64,000 nucleotides of DNA from Pedobacter sp. W3I1 (GCF_030816015.1 NZ_JAUSXN010000001.1:1798001-1862000); one strand, 5' to 3'. Positions 47,288-58,169 are shown, numbered from the stretch's first letter. Program-made: numbers and translations. Notes: generated by a model not told the origin, from the letters alone.

Positions 47288-50200
47288 TTACATGTTTCTT
47301 CTATACTGGCCACCAACTTCGTAAAGTGCTTTACTGATCTGTCCTAAGGAACATATTTTACATACTTCCATCAGTTGCTCAAAAATATTATCGCCTGCTA
47401 TAGCCGATTTTTGAAGCTGTTTTAATAGATCTGCTGCACGGTCAGCGTTGCGATCCTGAAATTTTTGCAACGCCGAAATCTGATATTGTTTTTCATCTTC
47501 TGTAGCACGGATTACTTCACCGGGAACAATAGTAGGGGAACCATTCTTGTTTAAGAAGGTATTTACGCCAACAATAGGATATTCGCCTGTATGTTTAAGC
47601 GTTTCGTAATACAAACTTTCCTCCTGGATTTTCCCACGCTGGTACATGGTTTCCATGGCACCTAAAACCCCACCACGATCGTTAATACGTTTAAATTCGG
47701 CAAGCACAGCGTCTTCTACTAGATCGGTTAATTCTTCAATGATAAAGGCGCCCTGTAATGGGTTCTCGTTCTTAGCTAGCCCCAATTCTCTGTTAATAAT
47801 CAATTGTATTGCCATCGCTCTCCTTACAGATTCTTCTGTAGGTGTGGTAATGGCTTCATCATAAGCATTGGTATGTAACGAATTACAGTTATCATAAATG
47901 GCGTATAGCGCCTGTAAAGTAGTGCGGATATCATTAAAATCGATTTCCTGCGCATGTAAGGAGCGTCCGGAAGTTTGAATATGGTATTTAAGTTTCTGTG
48001 AGCGATCATTTCCCTTGTATTTATTCTTGATGGCTTTCGCCCAGATTCTTCTGGCGACGCGGCCAATAACGGCATATTCCGGATCGATTCCGTTGGAGAA
48101 GAAGAAAGATAGGTTAGGTGCAAAATCATCGATATGCATACCTCTGCTTAAATAATATTCAACAAAGGTAAATCCGTTGCTTAGGGTAAAGGCAAGCTGC
48201 GAAATGGGATTAGCACCCGCCTCTGCAATGTGATAGCCCGAAATGGATACGGAGTAGAAATTCCTCACTTTTTCATCGATGAAATATTTCTGGATATCGC
48301 CCATCATCCTTAAGGCAAATTCGGTAGAGAAGATACAGGTATTCTGCGCCTGATCTTCTTTTAAGATATCGGCCTGAACGGTTCCTCTAACTGAACTGAT
48401 GGCTTTCACTCTGATCCTGGCATAAACATCGGCGGGTAAAACCTGATCGCCAGTAACGCCTAAAAGCATCAAACCTAAACCATTGTTTCCTGCTGGCAAA
48501 GTACCATTGTATGATGGCCTTGGTATATTTTTCGCTTTATAGATTGCATTAATTTTAGTCTCAACTTCTTTGGTTAAATCATTTTCGATAATGTACTTTT
48601 CACATTGCTGATCAATTGCCGCATTCATGAAAAAACCTAATAACATTGGGGCCGGGCCGTTAATGGTCATGGATACAGAGGTTGACGGCGCACAAAGATC
48701 AAAACCCGAATAGAGTTTTTTGGCATCATCTAAAGTGGCAATACTTACACCCGAGTTTCCGATTTTTCCATAAATATCGGGCCGGATATGTGGATCTTCA
48801 CCATAAAGGGTGACAGAATCAAAAGCGGTAGATAAACGGTGCGCCGGCTGACCTAAAGAAACATAGTGGAAACGTTTATTGGTTCTTTCAGGTCCACCTT
48901 CTCCAGCAAACATCCGTGTCGGATCTTCGCCTTCTCTTTTTAGTGGGAATACCCCTGCTGCATAAGGAAACTCGCCAGGAAGGTTTTCGGTTAGCAACCA
49001 CCTTAAAATATCGCCCCAATCTTCATATCTCGGTAGTGAAACTTTAGGGATATTCAGTTTTGAAAGTGACTCGTAAAACAAAGGTTGTTTAATTTCTTTA
49101 TCGCGAACTTTATAAATAAAAAACTCTTCTTTATATGCCCTTTTTGTATCAGGCCATTGGCGTAATAAACGTTTGCATTCGCCATCTAATTGTTCTTCGA
49201 AGTAGTGGTAAGTTTCATTTAAATTTTTTAACACCCCGTCCTGCGGACACCCCTCTGGGAGAGGGGAATTGTTATCGCTTAGTAAATCAATCACACCTTT
49301 CAGTTGATAGATTTTACGGGCAATGGCAGATTGTTTATCTACCCATTCGTTATATATCTGGCTTGCTTCGGCAATTTCTGCTAAATAACGGATACGATCG
49401 GGGGGGATAATGTAAATCTTCTCTGATTGATCGGAAGTGAGTTCCATTTTGGCCTTGAAATCAGTTCCTGTTTTAATCTTAATTTGTTCCATTAAGGCCA
49501 CAAAGAGGTTATTCATGCCCGGATCGTTAAACTGCGAAGCCATTGTTCCATAAACCGGAATTTCATCATCCTTGGCATCAAAAATATTGTGATTGCGTTT
49601 GTATTGCTTGCGCACATCCCGTAGGGCATCTAAAGCACCTCTTTTGTCAAATTTGTTAATGGCCACCAGGTCAGCGAAATCTAACATGTCGATTTTTTCC
49701 AACTGCGTAGCGGCACCAAACTCTGGGGTCATCACATAAAGTGATACATCGCAGTGTTCGGTAATTTCGGTATCTGACTGGCCAATGCCCGAGGTTTCTA
49801 CAATAATTAAATCATAACCTGCTGCTTTACAGATATCGATACTTTCCTGTACGTTCTTCGAGAGGGCTAAGTTTGCTTGTCTTGTGGCCAATGAGCGCAT
49901 GTAAACCCTAGGGTTGTTAATGGCGTTCATGCGGATACGGTCGCCCAATAAAGCACCGCCTGTTTTCCTTTTTGAAGGATCTATGGAGATAATCGCTAAG
50001 GTTTTATCTTTCACTTCTACCAGAAAACGACGGACAAGTTCATCTACCAGGGATGATTTTCCGGCGCCGCCTGTTCCGGTAATACCTAAAACAGGAGCGG
50101 TGTTGTTTTTGGAAAGTTTTTTTAATTCATCAACAAATTTTTGTGCGCCTTCGGGATCATTTTCTGCAACGGTAATGGCTCCGGCAATGGCTTTGATGTC

Positions 50201-50683
50201 TTTTGTAGGTATGGTTTCAAGCTCGTTAGTGATGCTGGCTTTGGTAATGAAATCGGTTTGTACCAACATATCGTTGATCATGCCCTGTAAACCCATTTTC
50301 CGGCCATCATCCGGAGAGTATATTTTAGAAATTCCGTAGGCCTGCAATTCTTCAATTTCTGAAGGTAAGATTACACCGCCACCACCAGCGAATATTTTGA
50401 TATGACCTGATCCTCTTTCCTGCAGGAGATCGTACATGTATTTAAAATATTCGATATGCCCACCTTGATAAGAAGTCATTGCAATGCCCTGAACATCTTC
50501 CTGAATGGCACAGTTAACCACTTCATCAACAGATCTATTGTGACCAAGATGGATAACTTCAGCCCCTGAAGATTGGAGAATACGACGCATGATATTGATG
50601 GTTGCATCGTGTCCGTCGAAAAGAGAAGCAGCAGTTACAAAACGGATTTTATTTTTAGGCTTATAGATTTCTACTTGTTGCAT
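47288..50683 (-). CDS. icmF: Fused isobutyryl-CoA mutase (IcmF-type methylmalonyl-CoA mutase family)
   Basis: 1131 aa with all three IcmF parts in one chain. The N-terminal B12-binding domain has DGHD (residues 23-26, His as lower cobalt ligand) and [12 protein letters not shown]. The MeaI-like G-protein chaperone has P-loop [12 protein letters not shown] (199-210), [16 protein letters not shown] and NKFDKRGA. The mutase barrel has [20 protein letters not shown] and [12 protein letters not shown]. It isomerises short branched acyl-CoAs (for example isobutyryl-CoA to n-butyryl-CoA). In the linker before the mutase domain, residues about 471-485 ([16 protein letters not shown]) are encoded by an intergenic-type repeat (49231-49270), yet the frame stays open. 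Confidence 0.95.
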   Translation of the reverse strand: MQQVEIYKPKNKIRFVTAASLFDGHDATINIMRRILQSSGAEVIHLGHNRSVDEVVNCAIQEDVQGIAMTSYQGGHIEYFKYMYDLLQERGSGHIKIFAGGGGVILPSEIEELQAYGISKIYSPDDGRKMGLQGMINDMLVQTDFITKASITNELETIPTKDIKAIAGAITVAENDPEGAQKFVDELKKLSKNNTAPVLGITGTGGAGKSSLVDELVRRFLVEVKDKTLAIISIDPSKRKTGGALLGDRIRMNAINNPRVYMRSLATRQANLALSKNVQESIDICKAAGYDLIIVETSGIGQSDTEITEHCDVSLYVMTPEFGAATQLEKIDMLDFADLVAINKFDKRGALDALRDVRKQYKRNHNIFDAKDDEIPVYGTMASQFNDPGMNNLFVALMEQIKIKTGTDFKAKMELTSDQSEKIYIIPPDRIRYLAEIAEASQIYNEWVDKQSAIARKIYQLKGVIDLLSDNNSPLPEGCPQDGVLKNLNETYHYFEEQLDGECKRLLRQWPDTKRAYKEEFFIYKVRDKEIKQPLFYESLSKLNIPKVSLPRYEDWGDILRWLLTENLPGEFPYAAGVFPLKREGEDPTRMFAGEGGPERTNKRFHYVSLGQPAHRLSTAFDSVTLYGEDPHIRPDIYGKIGNSGVSIATLDDAKKLYSGFDLCAPSTSVSMTINGPAPMLLGFFMNAAIDQQCEKYIIENDLTKEVETKINAIYKAKNIPRPSYNGTLPAGNNGLGLMLLGVTGDQVLPADVYARIRVKAISSVRGTVQADILKEDQAQNTCIFSTEFALRMMGDIQKYFIDEKVRNFYSVSISGYHIAEAGANPISQLAFTLSNGFTFVEYYLSRGMHIDDFAPNLSFFFSNGIDPEYAVIGRVARRIWAKAIKNKYKGNDRSQKLKYHIQTSGRSLHAQEIDFNDIRTTLQALYAIYDNCNSLHTNAYDEAITTPTEESVRRAMAIQLIINRELGLAKNENPLQGAFIIEELTDLVEDAVLAEFKRINDRGGVLGAMETMYQRGKIQEESLYYETLKHTGEYPIVGVNTFLNKNGSPTIVPGEVIRATEDEKQYQISALQKFQDRNADRAADLLKQLQKSAIAGDNIFEQLMEVCKICSLGQISKALYEVGGQYRRNM
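49231..49270. repeat. REP-type double hairpin inside the icmF reading frame
   Basis: ACACCCCGTCC-TGC-GGAC then CCCCTCT-GGG-AGAGGGG and AATT. Two hairpins: GTCC/GGAC (49238-49248) and CCCCTCT/AGAGGGG (49250-49266). This unit is known to me as a frequent intergenic repeat in Bacteroidota; here it is translated. Confidence 0.8.
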
Positions 50684-50919
50684 ACTATGGGATTTTAGGG
50701 GTCGGTATGTGCTGATTACCGATCCTTGTTTCCAAAATATATTTGGTAGGCAAATGTACTAAAATAAGCAGCTTAAAAAGCGAATACCCTATACCGTTAT
50801 GGCTTTTGGTTCAGCTATAAATCTTGTCCGAACTGCAGTAAATAACCCTTATTATCGATTACCACCTAAGACACCTAAGATCACCTTAGCAGGGATAATT
50901 ATGAAATGGATTTAAAACA

Positions 50920-50949
50920 AAGAAACTATGCTGGTTGGCATAGTTTCTT
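50920..50949 (-). terminator. Terminator of the alkaline phosphatase gene
   Basis: Stem AAGAAACTATGC (50920-50931) / GCATAGTTTCTT (50938-50949). On the minus strand it is followed by TGTTTTAAA. It lies five bases past the stop. Confidence 0.9.
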
Positions 50950-50953
50950 AGAA

Positions 50954-52612
50954 TTATTTGTTTGTTATCTCTGTAATCGGTTCTCCTACTGTTCCGTTCG
51001 GGGTTTGGATATGGAGCAGTGCGGCCAGTGTAGGTGCAATGTCGGTCATGTAGTGCATTTTGTTTGTTGCCCCTGGCTTGATTCCCCAGCCCATAAAAAC
51101 CAATGGAATGTGCGAATCGTAAGGGTTCCAGTTGCCGTGGGTGGTACCCGTGCTGCTACCGTTAAACCAGTTTGGTTGTAAAACATAATAGATATCGCCA
51201 CTTCTACGGGCATTGTATCCGTTGGTAATCATCTTTTTCTGGATTTCCTGAAGTGTGCTTTGTGATATTTTAGCAATATCAACTGCATTTTGGAAACCGT
51301 CTAATCTTTTTAAGAATTCTACCGATGCCGATTTAATCACATCGAAACTTACATCGCCTTTATCTGTTTTGTCATGATCGAAAATAATCTGATTATTCAT
51401 CGATCTTAAAACCACATTGTTTACTTTAAATTTATCATTTAAGTAAACATTTAATTTGTTTGCGATATCACGGTCACTCACTACGCCCGAAGGCAATTTA
51501 TTCTCCTGCATAAAGCCTGGTACATGCGCAGCACCATGGTCGGCAGTTAAAAATACGGTATAATTTCCTTTACCTACTTTTTTATCCAGGTAGTTAAAAA
51601 ACTCTTCAAAATCTTTATCCAAACGTAAATAAGTATCTTCTGCTTCTACTGAATTTGGACCGTAAGCATGACCAACATAATCGGTAGATGAACAGCTTAC
51701 TGCTAAGAAATCGGTAATGTTATCTTGTCCTAAATCTTCAGAAAGGATGGCTAATTTAGCAAGATCTAAAGTGATGGTATTACCATAAGGGGTACTTCTG
51801 ATGGCATCGAAATTTTTATCAACGTTTTGTGTTAGTTGGTGTGGAAACGTACTTGATTTGCCTTCGTAAGCTTTCTCATCTGCGGTGCTGTTCACATAGG
51901 TATTCATCGGGTACAATGTTTCCCAGTTTTTTGCGTAAAACTTGTTCGCTAATTTCAGCTTATTATAATCAGCAATCCAGGTTGGTACTTCTTTCATATA
52001 ATAGGTACTGGTAATCCAGTTTCCGGTACTACCCTGATACCAGTATGCCGCATTTGCCGCGTGGCCAGCTGGAAGGATCGAACCCCTGTCTTTTAATGAA
52101 ATACCAATTACTTTACCTCTAAAATTTGTAGCTAACCTCAGTTCATCGGTAATGGTAGTGGTTAACATATTTTTTGGCGACATATTGCCTTCGGATGAAG
52201 GTGTGCTGCCAACAGTAGACACTGAAGAATCTTCTGTACAATATACATTCTTTTTGGTTTCAGGATCGTACCAGTCATTACCGATAATACCATGTACAGC
52301 CGGAACAGAGCCTGTGTAGATACAAGTGTGGCCACAGGCCGTATAAGTTGGTGTATAAGGAATAAAAGTATTTTCTACAGAAAAACCCTCGTTAATTAAT
52401 CTTTTAAAACCACCGTTGCTATAGCGGTTATAGTAGCGGTATAAATAATCCCAACGCATTTGATCAACCACTAAGCCAACCACCAATTTAGGGCGTGCAA
52501 CTTCAGCGGGAAATGCTTTAGAAGGCGCGGTGGTCGGTTTTTTGGTTTGGGCTAAGGAAAGTGAGATTGAAAAAATAGAAATGGTAAAGATTAGACGGGA
52601 TATTTTATTCAT
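50954..52612 (-). CDS. pafA: PafA-type alkaline phosphatase family protein (exported)
   Basis: 552 aa with signal peptide MNKISRLIFTISIFSISLSLAQ. The alkaline phosphatase superfamily fold has its metal and catalytic residues in PafA order: Asp50 in VVDQMRWD, nucleophilic Thr91 in TPTYTACGHT, Asn112 in IIGNDWYD, the K-x-R pair in SLKDRG, D-x3-H in SSTDYVGHAYGPN, Asp-His in TADHGAAH, and the last His in GTTHGNWNP. The Lys/Arg pair with Thr nucleophile is diagnostic of the periplasmic phosphate-irrepressible monoesterase PafA of flavobacteria. It releases phosphate from many monoesters. Single gene with terminator. Confidence 0.92.
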   Translation of the reverse strand: MNKISRLIFTISIFSISLSLAQTKKPTTAPSKAFPAEVARPKLVVGLVVDQMRWDYLYRYYNRYSNGGFKRLINEGFSVENTFIPYTPTYTACGHTCIYTGSVPAVHGIIGNDWYDPETKKNVYCTEDSSVSTVGSTPSSEGNMSPKNMLTTTITDELRLATNFRGKVIGISLKDRGSILPAGHAANAAYWYQGSTGNWITSTYYMKEVPTWIADYNKLKLANKFYAKNWETLYPMNTYVNSTADEKAYEGKSSTFPHQLTQNVDKNFDAIRSTPYGNTITLDLAKLAILSEDLGQDNITDFLAVSCSSTDYVGHAYGPNSVEAEDTYLRLDKDFEEFFNYLDKKVGKGNYTVFLTADHGAAHVPGFMQENKLPSGVVSDRDIANKLNVYLNDKFKVNNVVLRSMNNQIIFDHDKTDKGDVSFDVIKSASVEFLKRLDGFQNAVDIAKISQSTLQEIQKKMITNGYNARRSGDIYYVLQPNWFNGSSTGTTHGNWNPYDSHIPLVFMGWGIKPGATNKMHYMTDIAPTLAALLHIQTPNGTVGEPITEITNK

Positions 52613-52679
52613 TGTATTTTTGTTAAAGAGCTAAAGTAATAAATTTAGGTAAAGCTACTTTGAAGTTTGTGTAAAGATT

Positions 52680-53969
52680 TTATATCGCTTCGGCTACTAC
52701 AAATGTACTTCCTCCAATAAAAACCAAATCTTTTGGATCTGCCGATAGAATGGCAACTTCTTTTGCCTCGGCAACAGACGCATAACTGTTTCCATTTAAA
52801 TTAAATGTTGCAGCCTGTTCTTTAAGTTCATCGGCTGCTAAAGCTCGTTCTAAATCTGGTTTACAAAAATAGTAAGTGGCATTTTTAGGCATCAGTGATA
52901 AAACTTTCGAAATATCTTTATCCTTTACCATTCCAAAAACAATGTGCAGGTTTTGATAAGGAGTTTGTGCGATGTTTTTAATTACCTCGGTAATTCCAGC
53001 TTCGTTATGGCCGGTATCGCAAATAACCAAAGGATTTTTAGACAAAGTTTGCCAGCGTCCTTGCAAACCAGTCTGTTTTTTAACCTGGCTTATTCCTTTA
53101 TAGATTGATTCGTGATCAGTTTTAATATCCGTTTTCTCGTTCAGCACAGCTAAAGTTTCTAAAACGGTTAAAATATTTTTGTGCTGATAAATGCCAGTAA
53201 GATCGCTTTGAAGATCCTTGTATTTAATTTCACTATTCTGATAAACAGACAGGAAAAGTTTGTTGTTCCTGATTTTAAAATCCTGAGCCCTTAACTCTGC
53301 ATCAGCAAAAACAATTGGAGCACCCACTTCTTTTGCCTTACTGACAAAAACTGGAGCCGATTCTTCTTGTGTTTCGCCAATTACAACCGGAATATTCTTT
53401 TTAATGATGCCTGCTTTTTCACCAGCGATTTCGGTTAGCGTATTGCCCAGCATATTCATATGATCAAGGCTGATATTGGTGATGACTGAAATTTGCGGGG
53501 TAATGATGTTGGTAGAATCTAACCTTCCGCCTAAACCTACCTCAATTACGGCTACATCAACCTCATGTTTAGCAAAATGATCAAATGCCATGGCAACGGT
53601 AACCTCGAAAAAAGAAGGCTCCGTTTTTTCGATCAATTTTTGTTGTTCTTTTACGAACGATACCACTTCAGTTTTGCTCATCATTTTTCCATTAATACGA
53701 ATGCGTTCTCGAAAATCTTTTAAGTGGGGAGAAGTGTAAAGCCCCGTTTTGTATCCCTGTGCCTGTAATACCGAAGCCAACATGTGTGAGGTGGATCCTT
53801 TTCCATTGGTACCTGCCACATGGATACTTTTAAATTTATCCTGTGGATTATCCAAAGCCTCACAAAGAATAATGGTATTGGTTAAATCTTTTTTGAAAGC
53901 AGACGCGCCAACGCGGGTAAACATGGGGAGTTTACTGTATAAAAAATCAAGCGTTTGTTGGTAGTTCAT
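52680..53969 (-). CDS. folC: Folylpolyglutamate synthase / dihydrofolate synthase
   Basis: About 429 aa of the Mur-ligase superfamily: P-loop HVAGTNGKGSTSHML (about residues 49-63), the DHMNMLG and GEKAGIIKK segments, EVGLGGRLDSTN, and a C-terminal domain with CDTGHNEAGI. FolC adds glutamate to folates and in bacteria often also makes dihydrofolate from dihydropteroate. The ATG at 53969 lies 10 bp after a TATATTTG box; the longer frame starting with TTG overlaps that box and is not used. Confidence 0.95.
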   Translation of the reverse strand: MNYQQTLDFLYSKLPMFTRVGASAFKKDLTNTIILCEALDNPQDKFKSIHVAGTNGKGSTSHMLASVLQAQGYKTGLYTSPHLKDFRERIRINGKMMSKTEVVSFVKEQQKLIEKTEPSFFEVTVAMAFDHFAKHEVDVAVIEVGLGGRLDSTNIITPQISVITNISLDHMNMLGNTLTEIAGEKAGIIKKNIPVVIGETQEESAPVFVSKAKEVGAPIVFADAELRAQDFKIRNNKLFLSVYQNSEIKYKDLQSDLTGIYQHKNILTVLETLAVLNEKTDIKTDHESIYKGISQVKKQTGLQGRWQTLSKNPLVICDTGHNEAGITEVIKNIAQTPYQNLHIVFGMVKDKDISKVLSLMPKNATYYFCKPDLERALAADELKEQAATFNLNGNSYASVAEAKEVAILSADPKDLVFIGGSTFVVAEAI

Positions 53970-53978
53970 AATATAAGT

Positions 53979-53986
53979 CAAATATA
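53979..53986 (-). promoter_or_regulatory. -7 box of folC
   Basis: Minus strand TATATTTG matches TAnnTTTG, nine bases before the ATG. Confidence 0.5.
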
Positions 53987-54176
53987 AGTTGACTGGAGTT
54001 ATTATGGAACGAAATGATAAAGAATTCTTTATGAGTTTTAGTTTCGTACGATGGACTGTGGAGGAGGCACAGACTATGAAGATGATACTTAGTGATCTGC
54101 GTTTGAAGCTGCTTAAAATATTTATTTTTAAACAATAATCTAGCTATATTCGCTGATCATTTAACGTTCTCATATA

Positions 54177-57062
54177 GTGATTAATAGATTTAGTCTAATC
54201 CTTTTCGTGCTCTTAGCTTGTTTTTTCAAACTTGCTGCGCAATCTTTTTATGTAAGTTCATCAATTAATCCAATGTATTCTCCTGGTGGGAGTTATATTT
54301 ATAAAGTAGAAATTACTTCCGAGGGGATAAAATCAACTAAAATTGCAGATTGCGCACCAGGCGATCAGTATTTTTCAATAGCAATGAATAAAAACAATTT
54401 ATTTTGGTTGAATAGTTCTCAAATCTATGTCGCAGACGTAAAAGAAAACAGTATTGAAAATTGCAGGCGCCTGTTTCCAAGCATGGCTTATTCAAATTCG
54501 TTAACACTAGGTTATGATAATAAGTTATATTATTGTTCTAGCTTTTTATTTGGCACGGATATTAATACCGGAAAGACAGATATTTTAGGGCCACTTAATT
54601 ATTTTCCGACAGGTGATATTTGTTTTTACAAAAAGGAACTTTTTATGGCTGCCAGTCAGGGAATAGTAAAGGTAAATCTTAAAGAACCCAATAAAAGTAC
54701 GCTTCATATTCCTTTGCCATACAATATCTTGCTTTATGGAATTGTAAGTGTATCAACTGGTGTTAGGAAAAATACTGTTTATGGGTTACAATATTTAGGC
54801 ACCCAAACCAATATTATCGAGTTCGATATAGAAAACCAAAAAATGGTTGGTGTGGTGGGAACACTTCCATATACAGTTCTTGATGCTGCAAGTATGGTAG
54901 AAGATGGAAGTATTATTGGAATAGAATTCGAGAAAGTAGATATAAACCAGGATTGCGCTTTAGGAAACACTGCCAACGTGGATATTATCACGGCTCCGCA
55001 TATTGAAGATTTTACCTATACTTTAAATGGTGTTACCAATGCAACAGGTAAGTTTACTGGCTTATCCAAAGGTCAATATACACTTTCCATTACCTCCGCA
55101 TCTGATTCCTATACCACAACCGTTGATGTTCCCGAGGTTAATTTGATAAAACCTGTTTACAGTTGGCAGATCAAAAATCAGCTTTGCGAAACCCTGGGTG
55201 AAATCACTTTTAGCACTCCCGAACAAAACAGCGGCTACCAGATCAAGTTTGATGGAAAGTCATATCCGCTTAATAGTACCATCTCTAATTTAATAAGTAA
55301 ATCCAATCACTTTGAAATTGTAAATAAGTATGGATGCAAAGTTGATGAGCAAGATATTGTTGTTGGACGCGATAAATGTACAATTCAATTTGATAGGGCA
55401 GAAGTGGTACAACAATGTGATGTTTTTCATCAGGGAATCATCAATGTTTTAACGAAACCACACACAGCAGCTTACACTTATACTCTAAATAATACAATTA
55501 GCAATTCTACCGGAGTATTTAAAAATTTAGTTGCTGGTTCGTACAGACTTAAAATTATTTCAGATGAAGACGAGCTTGAAACTATTGTAATTGTACCCGA
55601 CTATAAGCAGTTGCAACCAAACTTTTCTTTTACCAAAGTTAATCCAGCCTGTGCCAGTAAAGGCACTATACAATTTAATTCTTTCACAGGTAGTGCTAAT
55701 TATAAAATCAAACTCAAAACTGATATTTTACCCTATGACCATAAATTTACTAACTTGGAGGTGGGTAACTATCATTTTATTGTATTAAATAAAGAGGATT
55801 GCCTGATTGACGAGTACGATGTAGAATTGGTTTATGAGCCCTGTCCAATCGTAATAAATAATATCGAAACCCTGCAAGAGTGCAATGTTTTGGGCAAAGG
55901 ATTTATCAAAGTTAATTGTCCGCCAATTCCAGAAACTTATACGTTCATCCTTAATAATTCGGTATCAAATAACACTGGTGTATTTTATATGCTAGATCCC
56001 GGTAGTTATACCATTGAGGTTAAAGCATCTGGTGGTTCAGCCTCAGTTAGTAAAACAGTTATAGTGCCCGATTATTCATTAATCAAGCCTGTTACTGAAA
56101 TTAATGCTAAAAACCCTGCTTGCGATCTTAAAGGAGAGATATCATTTTCTATAGGCACAAATTCTGCTGATTATAATGTAAAATATAAGGGAATGGTTTA
56201 TCCGGGTAACCACGTCTTTTCAGATTTGATTGAAGGAGATTACACTTTCACAATTTTAAAACTCAATGGTTGTATCGTTGATGAAGTAAATAAAAGATTG
56301 GTTTATGAACCTTGTCCGATTATTATCAATAATATTGAGATACTTGCTGAATGCAATGTGCTTGGTAAAGGATTTATAAAGGTTAATTGTCCGCCGATTC
56401 CTGAGATTTATACGTTTACCCTTAATAATTCGATATCAAATAGTATCGGTGTGTTTAGTATGCTTAGTCCTGGAAGTTATAACGTTGAAGTAAAAGCATC
56501 GGGTGGTGCTCCAGCAGCTTATAGAACTATTATAGTTCCTGATTATTCTTTAACTAAACTAAATACTATTGTTAATGCAAAAAATCCAGTTTGTGATCTA
56601 ACAGGTGAAATCTCATTTTCTATTGGTAACCATTCAGCAGATTATAATATTAGGTATAATGGTTTAGTTTATCCTGGTAATTATACTTTTTTGGGATTGT
56701 ATGAAGGGAATTATACTTTTTCGATTCTGAAACTCAATGGTTGTATTGTTGATGAGTTAAAGGTTTCTTTAGAAACAGAAGCTTGTAACGATATCTCGTT
56801 TCCTACTGCTTTTAGTCCCAATTCTGATAATGTGAACGATAGTTTTAAAGCAAAAGAAGGAAGTAGGGCTTTTAATTTTCAGATGCAAATTTTTGACAGG
56901 AGGGGAGTAATTATCTTTTCTTCGAATAAATTATATGATGCCTGGAATGGAGATTACCAAGGACAACCAGTTCCTGTGGGAGTTTATTTTTGGGTGGCAT
57001 CTTTCACTACTCAAGAAAATAAGAAAATAATTAAAAAGGGATCAGTTACACTAGTTCGGTAA
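54177..57062 (+). CDS. Large secreted repeat protein with type IX secretion (type B) C-terminal domain
   Basis: 961 aa. It starts with GTG (no nearby ATG), giving signal peptide MINRFSLILFVLLACFFKLAAQ. Residues about 25-255 look like a propeller-type beta region (SFYVSSSINPMYSPGGSYIY onward). Then come four SprB-like repeats of about 157 residues; two are near-identical in ECNVLGKGFIKVNCPPIPE. The last 90 residues (FPTAFSPNSDNVNDSF ... YQGQPVPVGVYFWVASF) form the gliding-motility-associated C-terminal domain that directs export by type IX secretion and surface attachment. Its function is probably adhesion or polymer binding (inference). Paired Cys residues occur in each repeat. It is divergent from folC and stands alone. 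Confidence 0.88.
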   Translation: MINRFSLILFVLLACFFKLAAQSFYVSSSINPMYSPGGSYIYKVEITSEGIKSTKIADCAPGDQYFSIAMNKNNLFWLNSSQIYVADVKENSIENCRRLFPSMAYSNSLTLGYDNKLYYCSSFLFGTDINTGKTDILGPLNYFPTGDICFYKKELFMAASQGIVKVNLKEPNKSTLHIPLPYNILLYGIVSVSTGVRKNTVYGLQYLGTQTNIIEFDIENQKMVGVVGTLPYTVLDAASMVEDGSIIGIEFEKVDINQDCALGNTANVDIITAPHIEDFTYTLNGVTNATGKFTGLSKGQYTLSITSASDSYTTTVDVPEVNLIKPVYSWQIKNQLCETLGEITFSTPEQNSGYQIKFDGKSYPLNSTISNLISKSNHFEIVNKYGCKVDEQDIVVGRDKCTIQFDRAEVVQQCDVFHQGIINVLTKPHTAAYTYTLNNTISNSTGVFKNLVAGSYRLKIISDEDELETIVIVPDYKQLQPNFSFTKVNPACASKGTIQFNSFTGSANYKIKLKTDILPYDHKFTNLEVGNYHFIVLNKEDCLIDEYDVELVYEPCPIVINNIETLQECNVLGKGFIKVNCPPIPETYTFILNNSVSNNTGVFYMLDPGSYTIEVKASGGSASVSKTVIVPDYSLIKPVTEINAKNPACDLKGEISFSIGTNSADYNVKYKGMVYPGNHVFSDLIEGDYTFTILKLNGCIVDEVNKRLVYEPCPIIINNIEILAECNVLGKGFIKVNCPPIPEIYTFTLNNSISNSIGVFSMLSPGSYNVEVKASGGAPAAYRTIIVPDYSLTKLNTIVNAKNPVCDLTGEISFSIGNHSADYNIRYNGLVYPGNYTFLGLYEGNYTFSILKLNGCIVDELKVSLETEACNDISFPTAFSPNSDNVNDSFKAKEGSRAFNFQMQIFDRRGVIIFSSNKLYDAWNGDYQGQPVPVGVYFWVASFTTQENKKIIKKGSVTLVR
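54945..56780 (+). repeat. About 470-bp coding repeats in the type IX cargo gene
   Basis: Four SprB-like units spaced about 467-471 bp apart (starting about 54945, 55411, 55878 and 56349). Units 3 and 4 are the most alike, consistent with recent internal duplication. Confidence 0.8.
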
Positions 57063-57108
57063 TATTTAAATCTATTGGTCTGAGTCACTGACAAGGGACT
57101 AGGAGTGT

Positions 57109-57224
57109 AGTCAAATGTTAGCATCTGACTGATATTAGTTATAATCGGTAATAATTGTTTGTTGAAGAATCCAATAGATTACTAGATCTGAAATAAGTCT
57201 TCTGTCAGATAGTAATATCCGACA
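57109..57224. repeat. Two REP family B hairpins
   Basis: AGTCAAATG-ttag-CATCTGACT (57109-57130, one mismatch) and TGTCAGATA-gtaa-TATCCGACA (57203-57224, one mismatch). Same family as 29303-29447. They lie between two convergent genes. Confidence 0.8.
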
Positions 57225-57290
57225 GCACAATAATAAAGACCTGAAATAAATTCAGGGTGACGGTAGTAACAAAAATGGCAAGAAACAAAA

Positions 57291-57315
57291 AATGGTCTGT
57301 GAAACACAGACCATT
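57291..57315 (-). terminator. Terminator of the exb/SPOR operon
   Basis: Perfect 11-bp stem AATGGTCTGTG (57291-57301) / CACAGACCATT (57305-57315), 3-nt loop, TTTTTGTT after it on the minus strand. Confidence 0.93.
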
Positions 57316-57329
57316 GCTATTTATAATAT

Positions 57330-58169
57330 TTATTTCACCTTAAAGTTAAATATCACAATTCCGGTTTGTACATCGGGAGCTGATTCCAGTTTATTTAAAC
57401 TTGCACCTAATACGGCCTGCTCACATTTTCTCCAGAGGGCTAAATCAGATAGGGTAGTACCTTTTGCACCTGCACGGGCCTGTACAACTTTGCCATTTTT
57501 ATCTACACGGATTTGAACGGCAATTTTTCCTGCGCTTTGCCCATCATCCTGTATCCGTGGGATATCGATAAATTTTCTGCTGGCCAATGATAACTGTACA
57601 TTTCCGTTTCCAGAACCACCTTCGCCATAATTGGAAGCTAAAGGATCGCCATCTTTATCGCCCTGGTTGCCAGGCGTTTTTCCGGTTCCATCTCCTTGTC
57701 CCTGACCAGTATTTTTTTTGCCTTTATAAAGTGCATTTTGGTTAATCACCGGTTTGGCCGGCTTGTCTTCAGTTACCGGAGTTGGTGCAGCTTTAGTCGG
57801 TTTTGTAGGTTTAGTGTTTACTGCAATAGCATCTTCGGTATTTTGCGTTTGAACTTCTTTATCACTACTTTCGGTAGAAGTAGTTGGCGTAATTTTTTCT
57901 TCTGGTGTTACCTTTTCTGGTGGTTTACCATTTGCATTAGGATCTGCCGATGGCTCTTCAATACTGGTGTAATCATCGCCCATCCCTTCTGCAGAAGTTC
58001 CATAATTTACAACCATACCACCCATACCTACTTCTTCAGGTGGCTGGAATGAACCAATCACGATAAAAAAGCTGATCAACAATAAAAAGCCCATAATTCC
58101 GCTTGCTATGGCAATGGCCTTAGGGTAATTGTTTTCCTCGTTAGGTATGTTTTGTGTTTTGTAGTTCAT
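57330..58169 (-). CDS. TonB-like energy transducer / TolA-like protein
   Basis: 279 aa. A short cytoplasmic N-terminus, one membrane anchor (about 17-40, IASGIMGFLLLISFFIVIG), then a long Pro/Thr/Lys/Gly-rich periplasmic spacer (about 60-195) and a C-terminal TonB-type domain: KIAVQIRVDKNGKVVQARAG, then ALWRKCEQAVLGASLNKLE and IVIFNFKVK. It is the last gene of a four-gene operon with ExbB- and ExbD-like proteins, sharing one base (TAATG) with exbD. It would carry energy of the inner-membrane motor to the outer membrane. Confidence 0.88.
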   Translation of the reverse strand: MNYKTQNIPNEENNYPKAIAIASGIMGFLLLISFFIVIGSFQPPEEVGMGGMVVNYGTSAEGMGDDYTSIEEPSADPNANGKPPEKVTPEEKITPTTSTESSDKEVQTQNTEDAIAVNTKPTKPTKAAPTPVTEDKPAKPVINQNALYKGKKNTGQGQGDGTGKTPGNQGDKDGDPLASNYGEGGSGNGNVQLSLASRKFIDIPRIQDDGQSAGKIAVQIRVDKNGKVVQARAGAKGTTLSDLALWRKCEQAVLGASLNKLESAPDVQTGIVIFNFKVK

